This document shows, piece by piece, positions 1 through 11,049 of a stretch of DNA of 64,000 nucleotides (within the stretch, counting starts at the first letter, position 1; the number at the start of each line of letters is the position of its first letter). Location of the stretch: assembly GCA_038363925.1 (NCBI GenBank), contig JAQQWL010000009.1, positions 992,001 through 1,056,000 on the forward strand. Reading direction: 5' to 3'. The notes under the pieces were generated by a model. That model was given only the letters and a program-made list of their open reading frames with translations. It was not told the DNA's origin and searched no databases. The translations under genes and the position numbers were made by a program. Source of the DNA: Apiospora phragmitis. Lineage: Eukaryota > Ascomycota > Sordariomycetes > Amphisphaeriales > Apiosporaceae.

Positions 1-2472
1 AGATTGTTGAGGACATCCAGCAACATTTCCAATAAAGGCAAAATCTGCTTGTAGAGGTGCTCGAATTTACCGCCACCAATACTTCTGAACAGAGACCGTA
101 GAAGTAAGAAATAGTTCATCGGCTCTTCGGCCTTCGTAGATAACTCGATAGACTTCGTGACAATGTCAACAACGTGGGGAAGGAGAACCTGCTCGTTTTG
201 GTTGGCGAACAGCGTAACTGCCATGAAAGCCAGCTTAAAGAGACGTAGTAGAATTGAGGACTTCTTCACATCAGCTGAACCAACATCTTCGATCCGTTCC
301 AAGAGAAACTTGAGCAGCATGCCGCAGAAGCTCGGCGACGTTGCTTCGCTCGCAAGGAAGAACTGGGGTATATGCAATAGGCCCGTATGCTCGAAGATCA
401 TTTCGTACAGCCTTGGAATCTCCTGTTGGAAAACTTCATGGAACGTAGCAGGGTCGATACAGTGGAACACTGTGGCGAATGTTTCCAGAAGATCTTTCTC
501 TTCCTTGCTGCTAGAAACCATGTAGAAATTGGCCATGTACTCGACTGGTGATGCGTATTGAGACTCAGCAGCGGGTTTCTCGATTTCGTAGTAGCGGAAC
601 ACATAAGCCCCTTCTCGGAAGAGCTTTACGATCACTTTGACCTCTTCGGCAGTGAACCCGTACGAGACCTCCTGCCAGTGAGTGGGTATAACTGTGGGAT
701 CGACAGGCTTTCCAAGATTGCAGGTCTTCAGTTGGTAGAAAGTGTTCTTTAGCCCAGTCATGAGGTTCTTGAATAAGAACTTATTGTCGACAACAGGATC
801 AGCTCCACGATCGCGAGGGTTTGACGTTTTAATAGGCATCGCGGTGAAAATATCAGTCTCATCCCAATCTGGCTGATGCTCCTTGTCGGCAAGATATGTA
901 TCAAGCTCTTGGTCAGCGGCCTGCTGAGCATATAATTTGGACAATTTGACCGCGTTGGGATACTGGCGGTTCATTGCCGCAAACTTGTCCCCGATGGCGT
1001 TGAGGACCATGAGTAGATAGTGGCGCGCATCGACTTTGTTCTGCATCTTCGCAATGCATTCTGCCATGTTCAGGAGCAACTTGGCACTCATAGTCTGGAA
1101 GCTTGTACCAGGGAAGTCGTCTTGAGATTCCTGGTGTAAACTTCCACGGTCTTCCTTATCTGCTCGGGGATAGTGCATCTCGAACATGGTGTATCAGGTC
1201 GGCCAACATGCTATATGCCAAAGGTCTCATTGTCTCGTAAACGGTCAAGCCGTCGCCAATCAAGGTTTTCTCTTCTAGCAGCTCATCGATCTTGGACAGG
1301 AATATCTTGCGGAAGTTGAAGTTGATAATGTGGCGGATGGCAACCAGCAATTCCTTGCGCGATGCAGACTTTTCTCGCGGACAATCCTGGAGGAGGCGTA
1401 CCACGATGTCGGGGAGCGTTGGCAGGAAGTCGGTCAGTTGACTAGAATACTGGCGCAACAAGTATGCCAAAAAGCTCATGGTCTTGACCTGGGCCGTAAT
1501 AAATTCACCAAAAGCGGCGCGGTTCTTGATATTAGGGCTAACTCCCGCAAATGTCTGGCCCTTGGCCTTGGCCTCGGCATGCGCCTGCTCCTGGGCTTTC
1601 GCCTGAAGGCACAGGACGGACTTGATCAGAGGAACGAACAATTTGACATTGGCTGGTATTATGCTCCCGGTATGTTTGGAAGACCGATACCACTATGATA
1701 GGGCACTCGGAAAGAACCTTGAATGACTGCATGCCCTTCAGCAGAGGCCGACTCTGCTGTTGCAAGTCCTGGCCCAGATCAGTGACGGAAGCCACTGGAG
1801 AGCCTGGCCGAGGGGGATTGGAAGTTCGTCTGGGTACTGCCGGGCGTCGACGGGGCGCCTGTCGCATTGGATGGAACGGCCGTGCTGTCCAGCTGTTCCC
1901 GCACCACACGCTCCATTTGCTCAAACAGTTCCTGGATCAAAGTGAGGAACGGCTGCACTTTTCCTTGCAACACCTTTGGCTGGTGCCGCATAATATCCGA
2001 TATAATCTTGACACATAACGTCGCGTTGTCCTCATTATCGTTTTTAACCAGCTGCATGAGAAGGTCCACCACCTCCTCTGCATACGGCTCGAACGGTTCG
2101 GGTGACGTCTGATGTGTCGGTAATCGGTGGAATATTTCGAGGACGCAGTTCCGAAGCTTCTGCTCCGGCGAGTTGTTCTGGAACAGACATGGCCCACGGA
2201 GGACGTTGATGAGCAGTGGGACTACGCGTTTGAGGAAGGGAGGGTATGACACCGGGTTGCCTGTGTAATGATCTAGGCTGTCCCGCAGCAATGTGGCAGC
2301 CTCGAGTTTGCTCTTCGCCTCTGTAGATTGTCGCGGTTAGTAGGGCCTATGTGGCAGCGCAATGCTTGTGGGATTATATATGTGGGATGTTCCATCTAAA
2401 GATCAGATCGAACTTACCAAAGTCCGCAATAGTCAGTCTCTTGACTATATCCTCGAAGTTGAGCGCCATCAT
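1..2472 (-). CDS. TRA1: TRA1/TRRAP-like PIKK-related subunit of SAGA and NuA4 (5' part; four apparent frameshifts)
   Basis: Tra1 is the very large pseudokinase scaffold that binds activators in the SAGA and NuA4 acetyltransferase complexes. Only the N-terminal HEAT-repeat region is here; the gene runs off the left edge. The start is the ATG-ATG pair at 2472-2467, reading [13 protein letters not shown]. An intron at 2417-2321 (GTAAGT..CAG) follows exon 1. Family-like stretches include [36 protein letters not shown] and [20 protein letters not shown]. The frame from about 1110 down to base 1 is open. Between these parts the reading frame changes four times through single bases: an extra base in the G5 run 1812-1816, an extra base near 1657-1661, a missing base in the G4 run 1166-1169, and a missing base near 1121-1126. 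The net shift is zero. TRA1 is essential in yeast, so sequencing error is likelier than loss. Identity is firm; the exact protein is not. Confidence 0.9.
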
Positions 2473-3710
2473 AGTGAGATGACTGCGTACTCGCAGTGTA
2501 AGTTTGCGAAATTACACATGCGCATGTGTTGATGATGGGCAAAACCGAGGACGGGCCTTATAGTATCAAGCGCGATGGGATGTCTGCGCAAATGCGCGCA
2601 TGGGTGTTGTTGCGCCGACAATATGGCGATGGGCTTTCGTCGTCCGGTCGTATTTCACTTTTCGCGATATTGCACCACTGGAAGATGCTACTGGACTTGG
2701 CGGAAAGGAAAATTAAAGAAGGAAGCTCTCAAAAGCACCAAAGACAGTACAAGTTACCATTGATGATGGTTTGTACAGCTGCTAATTGACTTGAACGAAA
2801 GATTGGGGTATCATGAGAAGAAAAACGGTCGTAAGTCGCTTCAAGTCAAAAGCGTGTAGCTCAAGGCTGCACTTTATTACAACCGGCTGAAGCTCAACCT
2901 GCAAGTGCAAGAGAAACGCGACAGAAACCGTGGTGGAGGGACCTCGAGCTGCCAATTCCATGTGGGGCGCGCTAGTCTCGCTCCAAGGATTTTCCGAAGA
3001 GCCTCTCCCAGATATGCTTACATCATCATCTTATCCTACCTAATTCCCGTTTGAGATGGTAGGTTATCTTATCTTATCTTTGGAGCTGCAGGTGAATCAG
3101 ATTGGCCCCTCATCATCGGCGCGCCTGCATCAATGGTAGCCCATTTACCGGGACGGGCAGTTGGAGGGGTAGATCCCTAGGAGGTAGGCAATCTGGAGTG
3201 CTTTAGGTAATGATTTCCCATTGACTCAACTGAGGATATAAACCGCGGGTTGCAGTATAATATACCTGATACATGTCACAGGGACTTGTCCAGAGAGCAA
3301 TGATTGATACATCGGCGCCTTAGAAAATTGTACAATCGAAGAAGTTGAATGCGCTTCTGAGTCTATACTTGGGTCGTTCAGCTTGTGCTACATGTTTTGT
3401 TTCTTTATCAAAGTGCACTTGCGTTGCCCTTCGTCCTCAATCGTTGATGCCTGCCAGTAAACAAACACATTTGCATGCGGAATATTTCAAATTTCTGAGG
3501 CAACTGTCAGGCCGGCAAACAAACATCTTAGCCTTGTTTACTGGGTTTCGTCTGGGTGAAGAGCTATAGGCATCCTCTCCTTCGCAACCTGATCAGATCA
3601 AATCATATCACTCCAGACCTTCAAACGACAGATCCCATCTTAGAGTGCGCCACCACCCAATACCTCATCCAGTCGACAACTCAACAAGAATCAAGAAAAG
3701 CGAAGTAAAG
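2473..3710. other. Divergent intergenic region between TRA1 and the AIG2-like gene
   Basis: No coding sequence is supported here. It separates two divergently transcribed genes and must hold both promoters. The stretch around 3035-3085 carries repeated ttatcttatc-type GATA-like sites (at 3067-3080). The 3590-3710 segment, rich in A and C, is a plausible 5' leader for the downstream gene. Confidence 0.5.
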
Positions 3711-4472
3711 ATGACGAACGAGTCGAGCAACGATGGCACCGGCCACACTCATACTGCATTCTTCTACGGTAAGTGAGACCATGAATCGCATCCACACCCG
3801 CATCAAGAGACCAGCAGCTAACATGGAACAGGAACTCTAGTAAGTGATCAGTCCAAGCACTCGTTGCTTTTCAGATGAGAACCCGTCACTGCCAATCTCT
3901 CTATACAGTGCATCTGCGCCTTGTGGGATATCATGGGTGGCTGAATACTAACGTGGGTTACACAGATGGCACCGGAGGTCTTCTTCACGGTCGCCTACCG
4001 CAACACCACGATGGACGCGTCCGATCTGAAGAGCCTGCACACGTTCCAGCCGGCCGTCCTCCACGGCTTCTGCCGCCGCCGTGTGCAGCACGCCGACTAC
4101 CCGGGCATCACGCGCGACAACACCGATTCAGAAGACGCCTCCGTCCGCGGCACGTACGTGACGGGCCTGATCGATGCCAACATGTTCCACCTGGACGCCT
4201 TCGAGGGCTTCGAGTACGAGCGCGAGACCGTCACCGTCAAGCTGCTGACCAAGGTGGGCGACGACCAGGGCGAGGGCAACGTCGAGGGCGACGAGGCCGA
4301 GTGCCAGACCTACGTCTTCCAGCACCCGGACCGCTTGGAGCCGCGCGAGTGGGACTACCACGAGTTCCGGACCCAGAAGATGAGGAAGTGGACGCGCGAG
4401 GATTATGGCTTCGACGACACTGATCACTTGGCCCCAACTGAGGTGGAGGAAGCGAAGGACGCTGCGGTCTAA
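3711..4472 (+). CDS. Gamma-glutamylcyclotransferase/AIG2-like protein with an 8-nt micro-exon
   Basis: Three exons (3711-3768, 3832-3839, 3966-4472) give a 190-residue protein. The fold's YGTL signature is assembled across the micro-exon: exon 1 ends in the codons for FFY plus G, the 8-base exon gaactcta supplies the rest of Gly and Thr-Leu, and exon 3 starts M-A-P. Both flanking introns have GTAAGTGA donors and CAG acceptors. Later motifs fit the family: RGTYVTGLIDANMFHLDAFE, where the LDxFEGxxYxR segment carries the likely acidic catalytic or binding residue, and a WDYHEFR segment. The first ATG in this frame after the leader is at 3711. Family members act on gamma-glutamyl amines or peptides; the substrate here cannot be read from sequence. 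If the micro-exon is missed, an annotation pipeline would start the protein at 3966 and lose the YGTL loop. Confidence 0.88.
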
Positions 4473-7400
4473 TTTGAGGGCGCACAAACTTAACCGCCAG
4501 GCGCAAAGTCGTTCTTGATCCAGTCTGTATGGCTGCATAGAGAGACCTATTCAGTGGGGATTTAGGCCGAAAGTAATGTGTTGCGAGAAGCGATGATGAA
4601 AGCTATGAAACGATAGAACCATAGAGGATCAGATGGCCGCCAGATATGGGATACACAGCGGTTTGCTCATAGAAATTGTTCTTCTCCGCGTACACTTAGC
4701 AGTATCAGCAATCATCAGTGGTACAGCTCAGTCAGATGAGCCAGTGCAGTGGCTCGTCTTTCCAAACATTTCAAGTCGGCGCTTCTGCCCGTACTCCCTT
4801 GCATGAGTAAATAGCTAGCAAGCTACAGTACGTCACAAGAATATGTAAGTATCTCTTCAGGTTCACCTCACCTCAGCTGCCATGTCTTCCACTAAAACCG
4901 ACCTCGTGTGTTCGGGTAGGAATGTACGCAAGCACCCCAGCGACACGCCGGCGACCGAAGTGAGACTCGGTGAGAGGCATCCAACTGACGACGAGTACCA
5001 CTTCTGCCTGTAGCCTATTGCCATCGTCGTGAAAACCAGGTTCGAAAACAAATGCTGCTCGAAGGCTCCACATAATTCCCAGTCTTTGGGTAGTCTTTAG
5101 GCGCCGAATATCAACTCCACCAGGGACAGCTGGCAGGCTGGCTCTCGGTGCTGTAATACTATTGCGGGACACTTTCGCGAGACATCGCCAAGCACTTGTT
5201 AGCCGCAGTAAAGTATGAATCTCTCTTAGCTAGAATCCGATAACTACTTACATTCTGGTATACAGCCCAGAACACAGCTCAGGATATCGTATTACCTTCA
5301 TGGATATATCACCAAATGGTACTGTAAACACCGGCTGACCGGCCTTCTAAAATACGAGTTGAGCACAGAGTAATCAGCGTATACGATCCACCCAACTTTA
5401 GTCTCGACCTGGTATTCGACATTGGCTATTTCTGGGTATAACGAGCGAAAGTTGCCGCCCGGTTGGCCCGAGCTCTCTACTGGCTCTGTCTAATTCCAGC
5501 CAATAGAGTAAGCAATAATTACAGTTCCCGTAAGCGCTCTGCCTCAATTCCAAAAGCTGTATGTTTCTCAGGTAGAAAGTGGGCGTAAGGGAAACGCCGC
5601 CAGATGGAAACTGTTTTCTGCTCAGCTCGTGGCACCTGTTACCGTACAGCTCTGGAGGTCGGGTTCTATGCGGCCTGGGGACTCGCCCAATCCTGAAAGC
5701 CGGTAAACGCAGGGAGACGCACCCCTGGACCCCGTACTGGCGTTACACCCAGCCGGGTCAACCAATCGAGCCGTAGATCAACGGGCAGGCCTTTGCTGAA
5801 TGGGCCCTGCGCCTGCGCATACGAGGATACACTCACCACTACTCACTTACAGTCTCCCCTTTCTTTTTTGATGTAACTGTGGCAAAGCAATTAACGAGGC
5901 AGCCGACGAAATTATTTTTCTATTCTGTGGAATTCCATACGACGTATCGTTTGTATTTCCTTCTGGCATTCACGTACATCAGTAGGAAGACGCAAAAGCA
6001 AACTTTTCGTTTGCGCTTGACGAAAGCGATGTGCCTACTGAGAGATAGGTTAGGTATGCTTCGGGATTCTGCATTCATTCGCTGTAGTGCACGAGACGTT
6101 AGGTCAGGGTGGAGGCTAGAGCGCTGAGTTGAGTGAGTACAGTAGCGTGGAGGCCGCCGCTGTTAAGTGCTATGGTCACTGCATTGAAGTGATCGGCTGA
6201 AGCCTCAAAGCTAATCAGGCGCACCGCCACTTTTACTGACCTTACTGCCCGATATAGCGCGAGATCTGTGGGCCCGCAACATCATGCAAGTCCCCGAGTG
6301 ACAGCTGTTGATGGGCACACACACTGCGGCCAGCGGCCGCCGACGCCAGTAAATAGTGGTACTGAGCACTGCCAGACACAGCTCCAGTTCAGTCCAAGGC
6401 CCTTCCTCGCCACGCAGGCTCAGACACAACAGTAGTAAACCTACATCCTGGCATTGATTATGTCCTACCTGTTTTTAGCTGCGGATGGGGATGGGATCAC
6501 GAAAGAGGGGCCGCCACTGTCGGAGCGCCGGCTAAATACAGAATACCTTCGTACTGATTGTAGTAATTTTGCCGCTGAGTTCGGCATTCAGGATGATTGA
6601 TTACATGTATTGTAGTTGTGCACACTGAGGGTAGGATGATGATGAACGTGACAACGGCAACTTTTCGAAGTGCAATCGTGAGGTTGAGACACGGCTTGTT
6701 TCAGATTTCCATTCTGCTCTACACGTGCAGTAGCCTGGGAGTCCTGGCCATCCTATGGAAAGGTGCATGTGTAAACGTCGTAGCGCAATCGTAGGTATGT
6801 AAGCTAATAGGGGGGGCCAGTCCAAGTGGTGTCGGTGAGTCTAAGCTGCAGATCCTATCAGCTTGACCAGCTAAGGAAATCCCCGCACCGGCGCAGGGGT
6901 CTGCGACAGGGATTGAATGACAGATTTTCCTGCAGGACCGGCAAAGATTGGCTGAGGCCTCACCAGTCTAGTTTAGAGAATATTATAGAAAATCGCCATT
7001 GGTGAGCAGCTTCCCCCTTAGATGGCCTCAAACTCCCAAAAGGGGCAGCTGATGGAATTGGGGACATCTCTTCTGGGAGCTTTGCGTAACGCTTGACTGC
7101 CGTCGAGTGATACAGCCGTGTTTGCTAACATCTTCAGCAATTCGCGACAGGGGTGCAGGGATCCGGGGAGCAGGGTGAAAAAGTCTGGGACTGACGTACT
7201 GCGCCGCATATCTGCGTATTCTGTGCTGCTTTCCAGAACTTGAATGGCCACCCGGTACGGCCTTCGGCGACGTGCATCGGCCCACTGTACCAATTCGTCC
7301 AAACATTCTGACAAGTATTTTTACTGCACCAAAGTCCTTTTTGGGGGGCGTCCGTGCAGTGGTGCATCCACTACTGTAGGTATTCCTGGAGAGGAGTAAG

Positions 7401-8858
7401 CTTATTATTACTCTGTGCCTGCAGATCATCTGACATCTCAACGGCAAGCGTCTTGGGTAATCTTCCCTCAGATGAAAAAGTAAAGTGCTTATTCGGTCCA
7501 TCAAAGGGATTGGACAAGCCGTGGCGGCTATAGTAGTGTGTTTGGCTATGGACGGTTCTCCCAAGTGGCGCGGAGCAGACTCAGGAGTCAGTCGAGACCA
7601 ATCCCAACATGCCACTAACTCCGTGTGATATGGTGTATGGTATATACTTGGTGTTTGGCAGTCATTCAAGCATGTACCTACTCAGGGGGGCAACTGAGTC
7701 GTTCTCAGCGTGCCTGACTCTATCAAGAACCTATGGTCACCAGCATAAGGGGAAAATCTGTCAGCCACTAGGACGGGGTCTAGTCACCTTGGCTGCCAAG
7801 CCGAAACATTTCTCGATCCAATCATCTGCACTCATCGACTTTATGTTTCTGGCCCCCTGGCAACTCCACCGTCCCGCCTCCACCAGTACTCCGAAACCTA
7901 ACGAGTAGATCTCTTCATGGCAGGACGGCACTGCGCCCGACTTGTCGTGATGGAATCCTTGGGAGGCTTGTCCAGCCCTGAAATCTGTGCTCTAAGTGGG
8001 AATTCGGGATCGAACCCCTGAGCACAGCCATGTCTCTACTCCGTTCCTCTTATAGCCAATCGTCCCTAGTTCGACGCTGGTTCCTGCAGCACACTCCACT
8101 TCGCCGTCCCTCTCGTCGACTTCAACCCCATCACCATAGTGTTTGTCTCGATTGACGGCTTGCCTTTCCATTCTTTTGTTGCCTCTCTGTCAGTTATAAG
8201 ACGGTCGTTTCTCCCTACTCATTACACTGTCTTTCACTTGAACAATCACACCAGCAGTGCCAGTGACAGATCTTTCTCTATCAGACTTTCCCTTCACTCC
8301 TTGAGGCCAGGTCCCTTTGTTTCTATTCTTCTTCACTCGCCTTGATCCAACTAGCCTGGAGCAGCACTTTCATTCGAGTCCTCACAACTTGAACTATACA
8401 CATCGATCTAGCTCGATCTCTGTCCCTTGTTGACTAGTCATCTGCTCTTGTTTCTTCTTTCAGACAAAGCAGCACTGAGTAAGTTGCCACTGCTCCTTAA
8501 ACACTTCCTGTTCCTTGTAGGACCATCTGTCTTGTCATACGTGTGACAAAAACCTCTTTGTCGGGTTGTCAAAGTGCACAATACTCTTGTGGGTGTTGCG
8601 GACTGGACGCCAGTCAAGCCTAATAACGAGGTTCTTTGTCCGCCAGGAGGCAAGGATGAGTATAGGTTAATCAATGAAGTAAAGAGAAGACGGACCGGGT
8701 ATAAGTTAGAACCCATGTCGTGATCCTTGGCTAACCTTGCGTGTCTCACTCTAGACAAGACTCAACAAAACTTACATCCCTGACTACTATCACAACTCAT
8801 CCCTGAGAACAACAAGATACTTATCGTCTGGAACGATATATCAACACACTCTCACACA
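4473..8858. other. Long intergenic span, no supported gene
   Basis: This 4.4-kb stretch has only short open frames without recognisable domains on either strand. The segment 8140-8470, pyrimidine-rich and stop-poor for TC runs, may be the upstream leader of the LPMO gene at 8859. I see no transposon ends, long repeats or tRNA here. A GGTTCGATC-like sequence near 8010-8020 (minus) lacks a matching T-stem. Confidence 0.45.
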
Positions 8859-10013
8859 ATGATCAACACAAAGACTCTCGTGGTGGCTGGGCTTTTCGCC
8901 ATCAGCAACGCCCACATGCTCATTAGCAGCCCTAAGCCGTTTACGACGCCGCAACTGAAACAGAACCCCTTGAGTGGCGGCGACTTCCCCTGCCAGGGCA
9001 CGCCAGGCGGAACCTTCTCGGCAGGCTCAAACATGAACAACTTTGAGCTTGGTTCCAAGCAGACTCTCCAATGGGTAGGAACCGCTGTTCACGGTGGTGG
9101 TTCTTGCCAGATTTCTATCTCATACGACACCAACCCAACACCAGAAAGCGTCTGGAAGGTCATCCACAGTATCGAAGGTGGTTGCCCGGCCCGCAACCTG
9201 AACAACAACCGCTTCCCTGCGAGCGCTTCCGCTATCGACCCAGACACTTACGACTACAAGATCCCTGACAACATTCCTGCTGGCAAGGCCACTATCTCCG
9301 TGTCCTGGCTCAACCGCATTGGAAATAGAGAGTTCTACATGTACTGCGGTGCCGTAGAGCTTACGGGCAAGGGTGGCGACAAGGCCAACTATGATGCGCT
9401 GCCTGATATTTACGTTGCCAACGTTCCTGGCGTCAACACTTGCGAAACCCCCGTGGTTGAGAACGACTGGGTCTTCCCTAACCCAGGGCCATCCGTCGAG
9501 AGCAACATCGGTAAATACGGATTTGATCACACTGAGCTCAAGGGCGGGTGTGGAAAGTTCAGTGGAGCTACTGGTTCTGGCTCTGGCTCCGGCTCCGGTC
9601 CCTCTCCCTCGGGCCCGGCATCGAGCTACCCATCTGCCTCAGCCCCGGCTTCTAAGCCCAGCGCTTCCGCTCCTGGTGGGGTGTTCTTGACCAAGCAGCC
9701 TGACGCTGCGCCTACGCAAGCTCCTACTTCCGCACCTGTTGCGCCGGCGCCCAGCTCTGCGCCTGCTGCCCCGGCTCCGGGCGCTGGCTCTGGCTCGGGT
9801 TCTGGCTCGGGTTCCGGCTCCTCTGGTGCATTGACAGGCAAGTGCACGGACGGACAATGGAACTGCGTTGGAGGCTCTTCCTTCCAGCAGTGTGGAAGCG
9901 GGACTTGGTCACCTGTCATGCAGATGGCCCCCGGCACCAAGTGCACAGCTGGGGAGTCCAGTGAGCTGAAGATGTCCGCTGCGAAGCGGGTTGTAAGAGT
10001 ATTCCGTGCTTAG
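8859..10013 (+). CDS. Secreted lytic polysaccharide monooxygenase, family AA11, with C-terminal X278-like module
   Basis: Single exon, 384 residues. A signal peptide ends at Ala18, so mature His19 (HMLISSPKPF) forms the first ligand of the copper histidine brace. The second His is His78 in AVHGGGSCQ, and the axial Tyr lies in NREFYMYCG. These are hallmarks of AA11 copper enzymes, which oxidatively cleave chitin. After residue about 230 comes a low-complexity linker with two Gly-Ser runs around a Pro/Ala/Ser stretch. A Cys-rich C-terminal module (CTDGQWNCVGGSSFQQC...) resembles the X278 domain found on many AA11 proteins and thought to bind chitin. Nothing is broken. Roles in nutrient acquisition or remodelling of the fungus's own wall are inferences. 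The start has a good context and an immediate signal peptide. Confidence 0.9.
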   Translation: MINTKTLVVAGLFAISNAHMLISSPKPFTTPQLKQNPLSGGDFPCQGTPGGTFSAGSNMNNFELGSKQTLQWVGTAVHGGGSCQISISYDTNPTPESVWKVIHSIEGGCPARNLNNNRFPASASAIDPDTYDYKIPDNIPAGKATISVSWLNRIGNREFYMYCGAVELTGKGGDKANYDALPDIYVANVPGVNTCETPVVENDWVFPNPGPSVESNIGKYGFDHTELKGGCGKFSGATGSGSGSGSGPSPSGPASSYPSASAPASKPSASAPGGVFLTKQPDAAPTQAPTSAPVAPAPSSAPAAPAPGAGSGSGSGSGSGSSGALTGKCTDGQWNCVGGSSFQQCGSGTWSPVMQMAPGTKCTAGESSELKMSAAKRVVRVFRA

Positions 10014-11049
10014 AAATGCGCCAGAAAGCAACTTTCAGCCTAATGGGCGGGGTTTTGGATATATCTGGACCGCTGGTGAAACGATTATTGGACGGCGTTG
10101 GGACACTTTTTACTTTCTACTGTACATAGATTCTTATTGTTTTACACGGGCACCTGGATATACCAATTAACGGAAGGACATCAAAATTTACACAGATCAC
10201 AACAATGTACAATCTCATGACTTGCTATACCCATTTTCGTGAATGTTGTGGTGTTATAAAGCAACACTGGATCATCCCCAGCTTTTTCCCTATGGTTAGG
10301 TAAACATGTCTATACTTGTTTATATATCATCCAAGCTATGATCGAGATAAAGAAAGAGAGTAGCCACTGCCGTACATGCATGTTATCAGTTCTGTACCAT
10401 CTCCTCGGGTCGCCAAGGATGATAGTGCAGAATACACCAATTCCAGCTTGGGCTTTTTGCCTCTAGACCGATTAGGGAGATATGAAACTCCTATCATACG
10501 ACTAATACAAGATTACTACACCAAGTAATAAAACATTGACTACTTAGTTATCATTCAATACTGACCGGATGTAAACATAACTGTCCCGTTCTGGGTAGCC
10601 GCCGGGCCTTGTGGATAGCCGCATGGTGAAGTGGACCTCATCCGAATACATTGGCATAGGATTGGACGAGGAGCCGCCTATAAGTCGTTGTTGGTTCAAC
10701 GTGCACATTGCCGACTCCTCTGCTCTGTATGCATTTTGTTCGATACAAATGGCTCTCTGTTCCCCAATTCCTATGTGGAAGAGAATGTTTGCGTTTCTAA
10801 CTTGTCTGTTTTACTTTACTGTACATTATCAGATTCTTCTTCTTCTTGTTTTGCATTTTTGCCGCATCAATGCCCACGTTCCGTCCGGATAATCCTCGCA
10901 GTGTGAGCAATTCATCCCAAAACCTTCTTCTCGGCAGACAACAGGGGATTAAGAATGGAGGTCACCGCTTGGATAGCGCCAAAGGTAGGATACCTGCCTT
11001 CAACATACACATCGTTGCTGTATAGTAATCTCCATGCAGAACGCGATGG
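10014..11049. other. Intergenic region, nothing supported
   Basis: AT-richer than its neighbours. It holds the 3' flank of the LPMO and the upstream region of the DUF3433 gene. No coding or RNA feature was seen. Confidence 0.4.
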
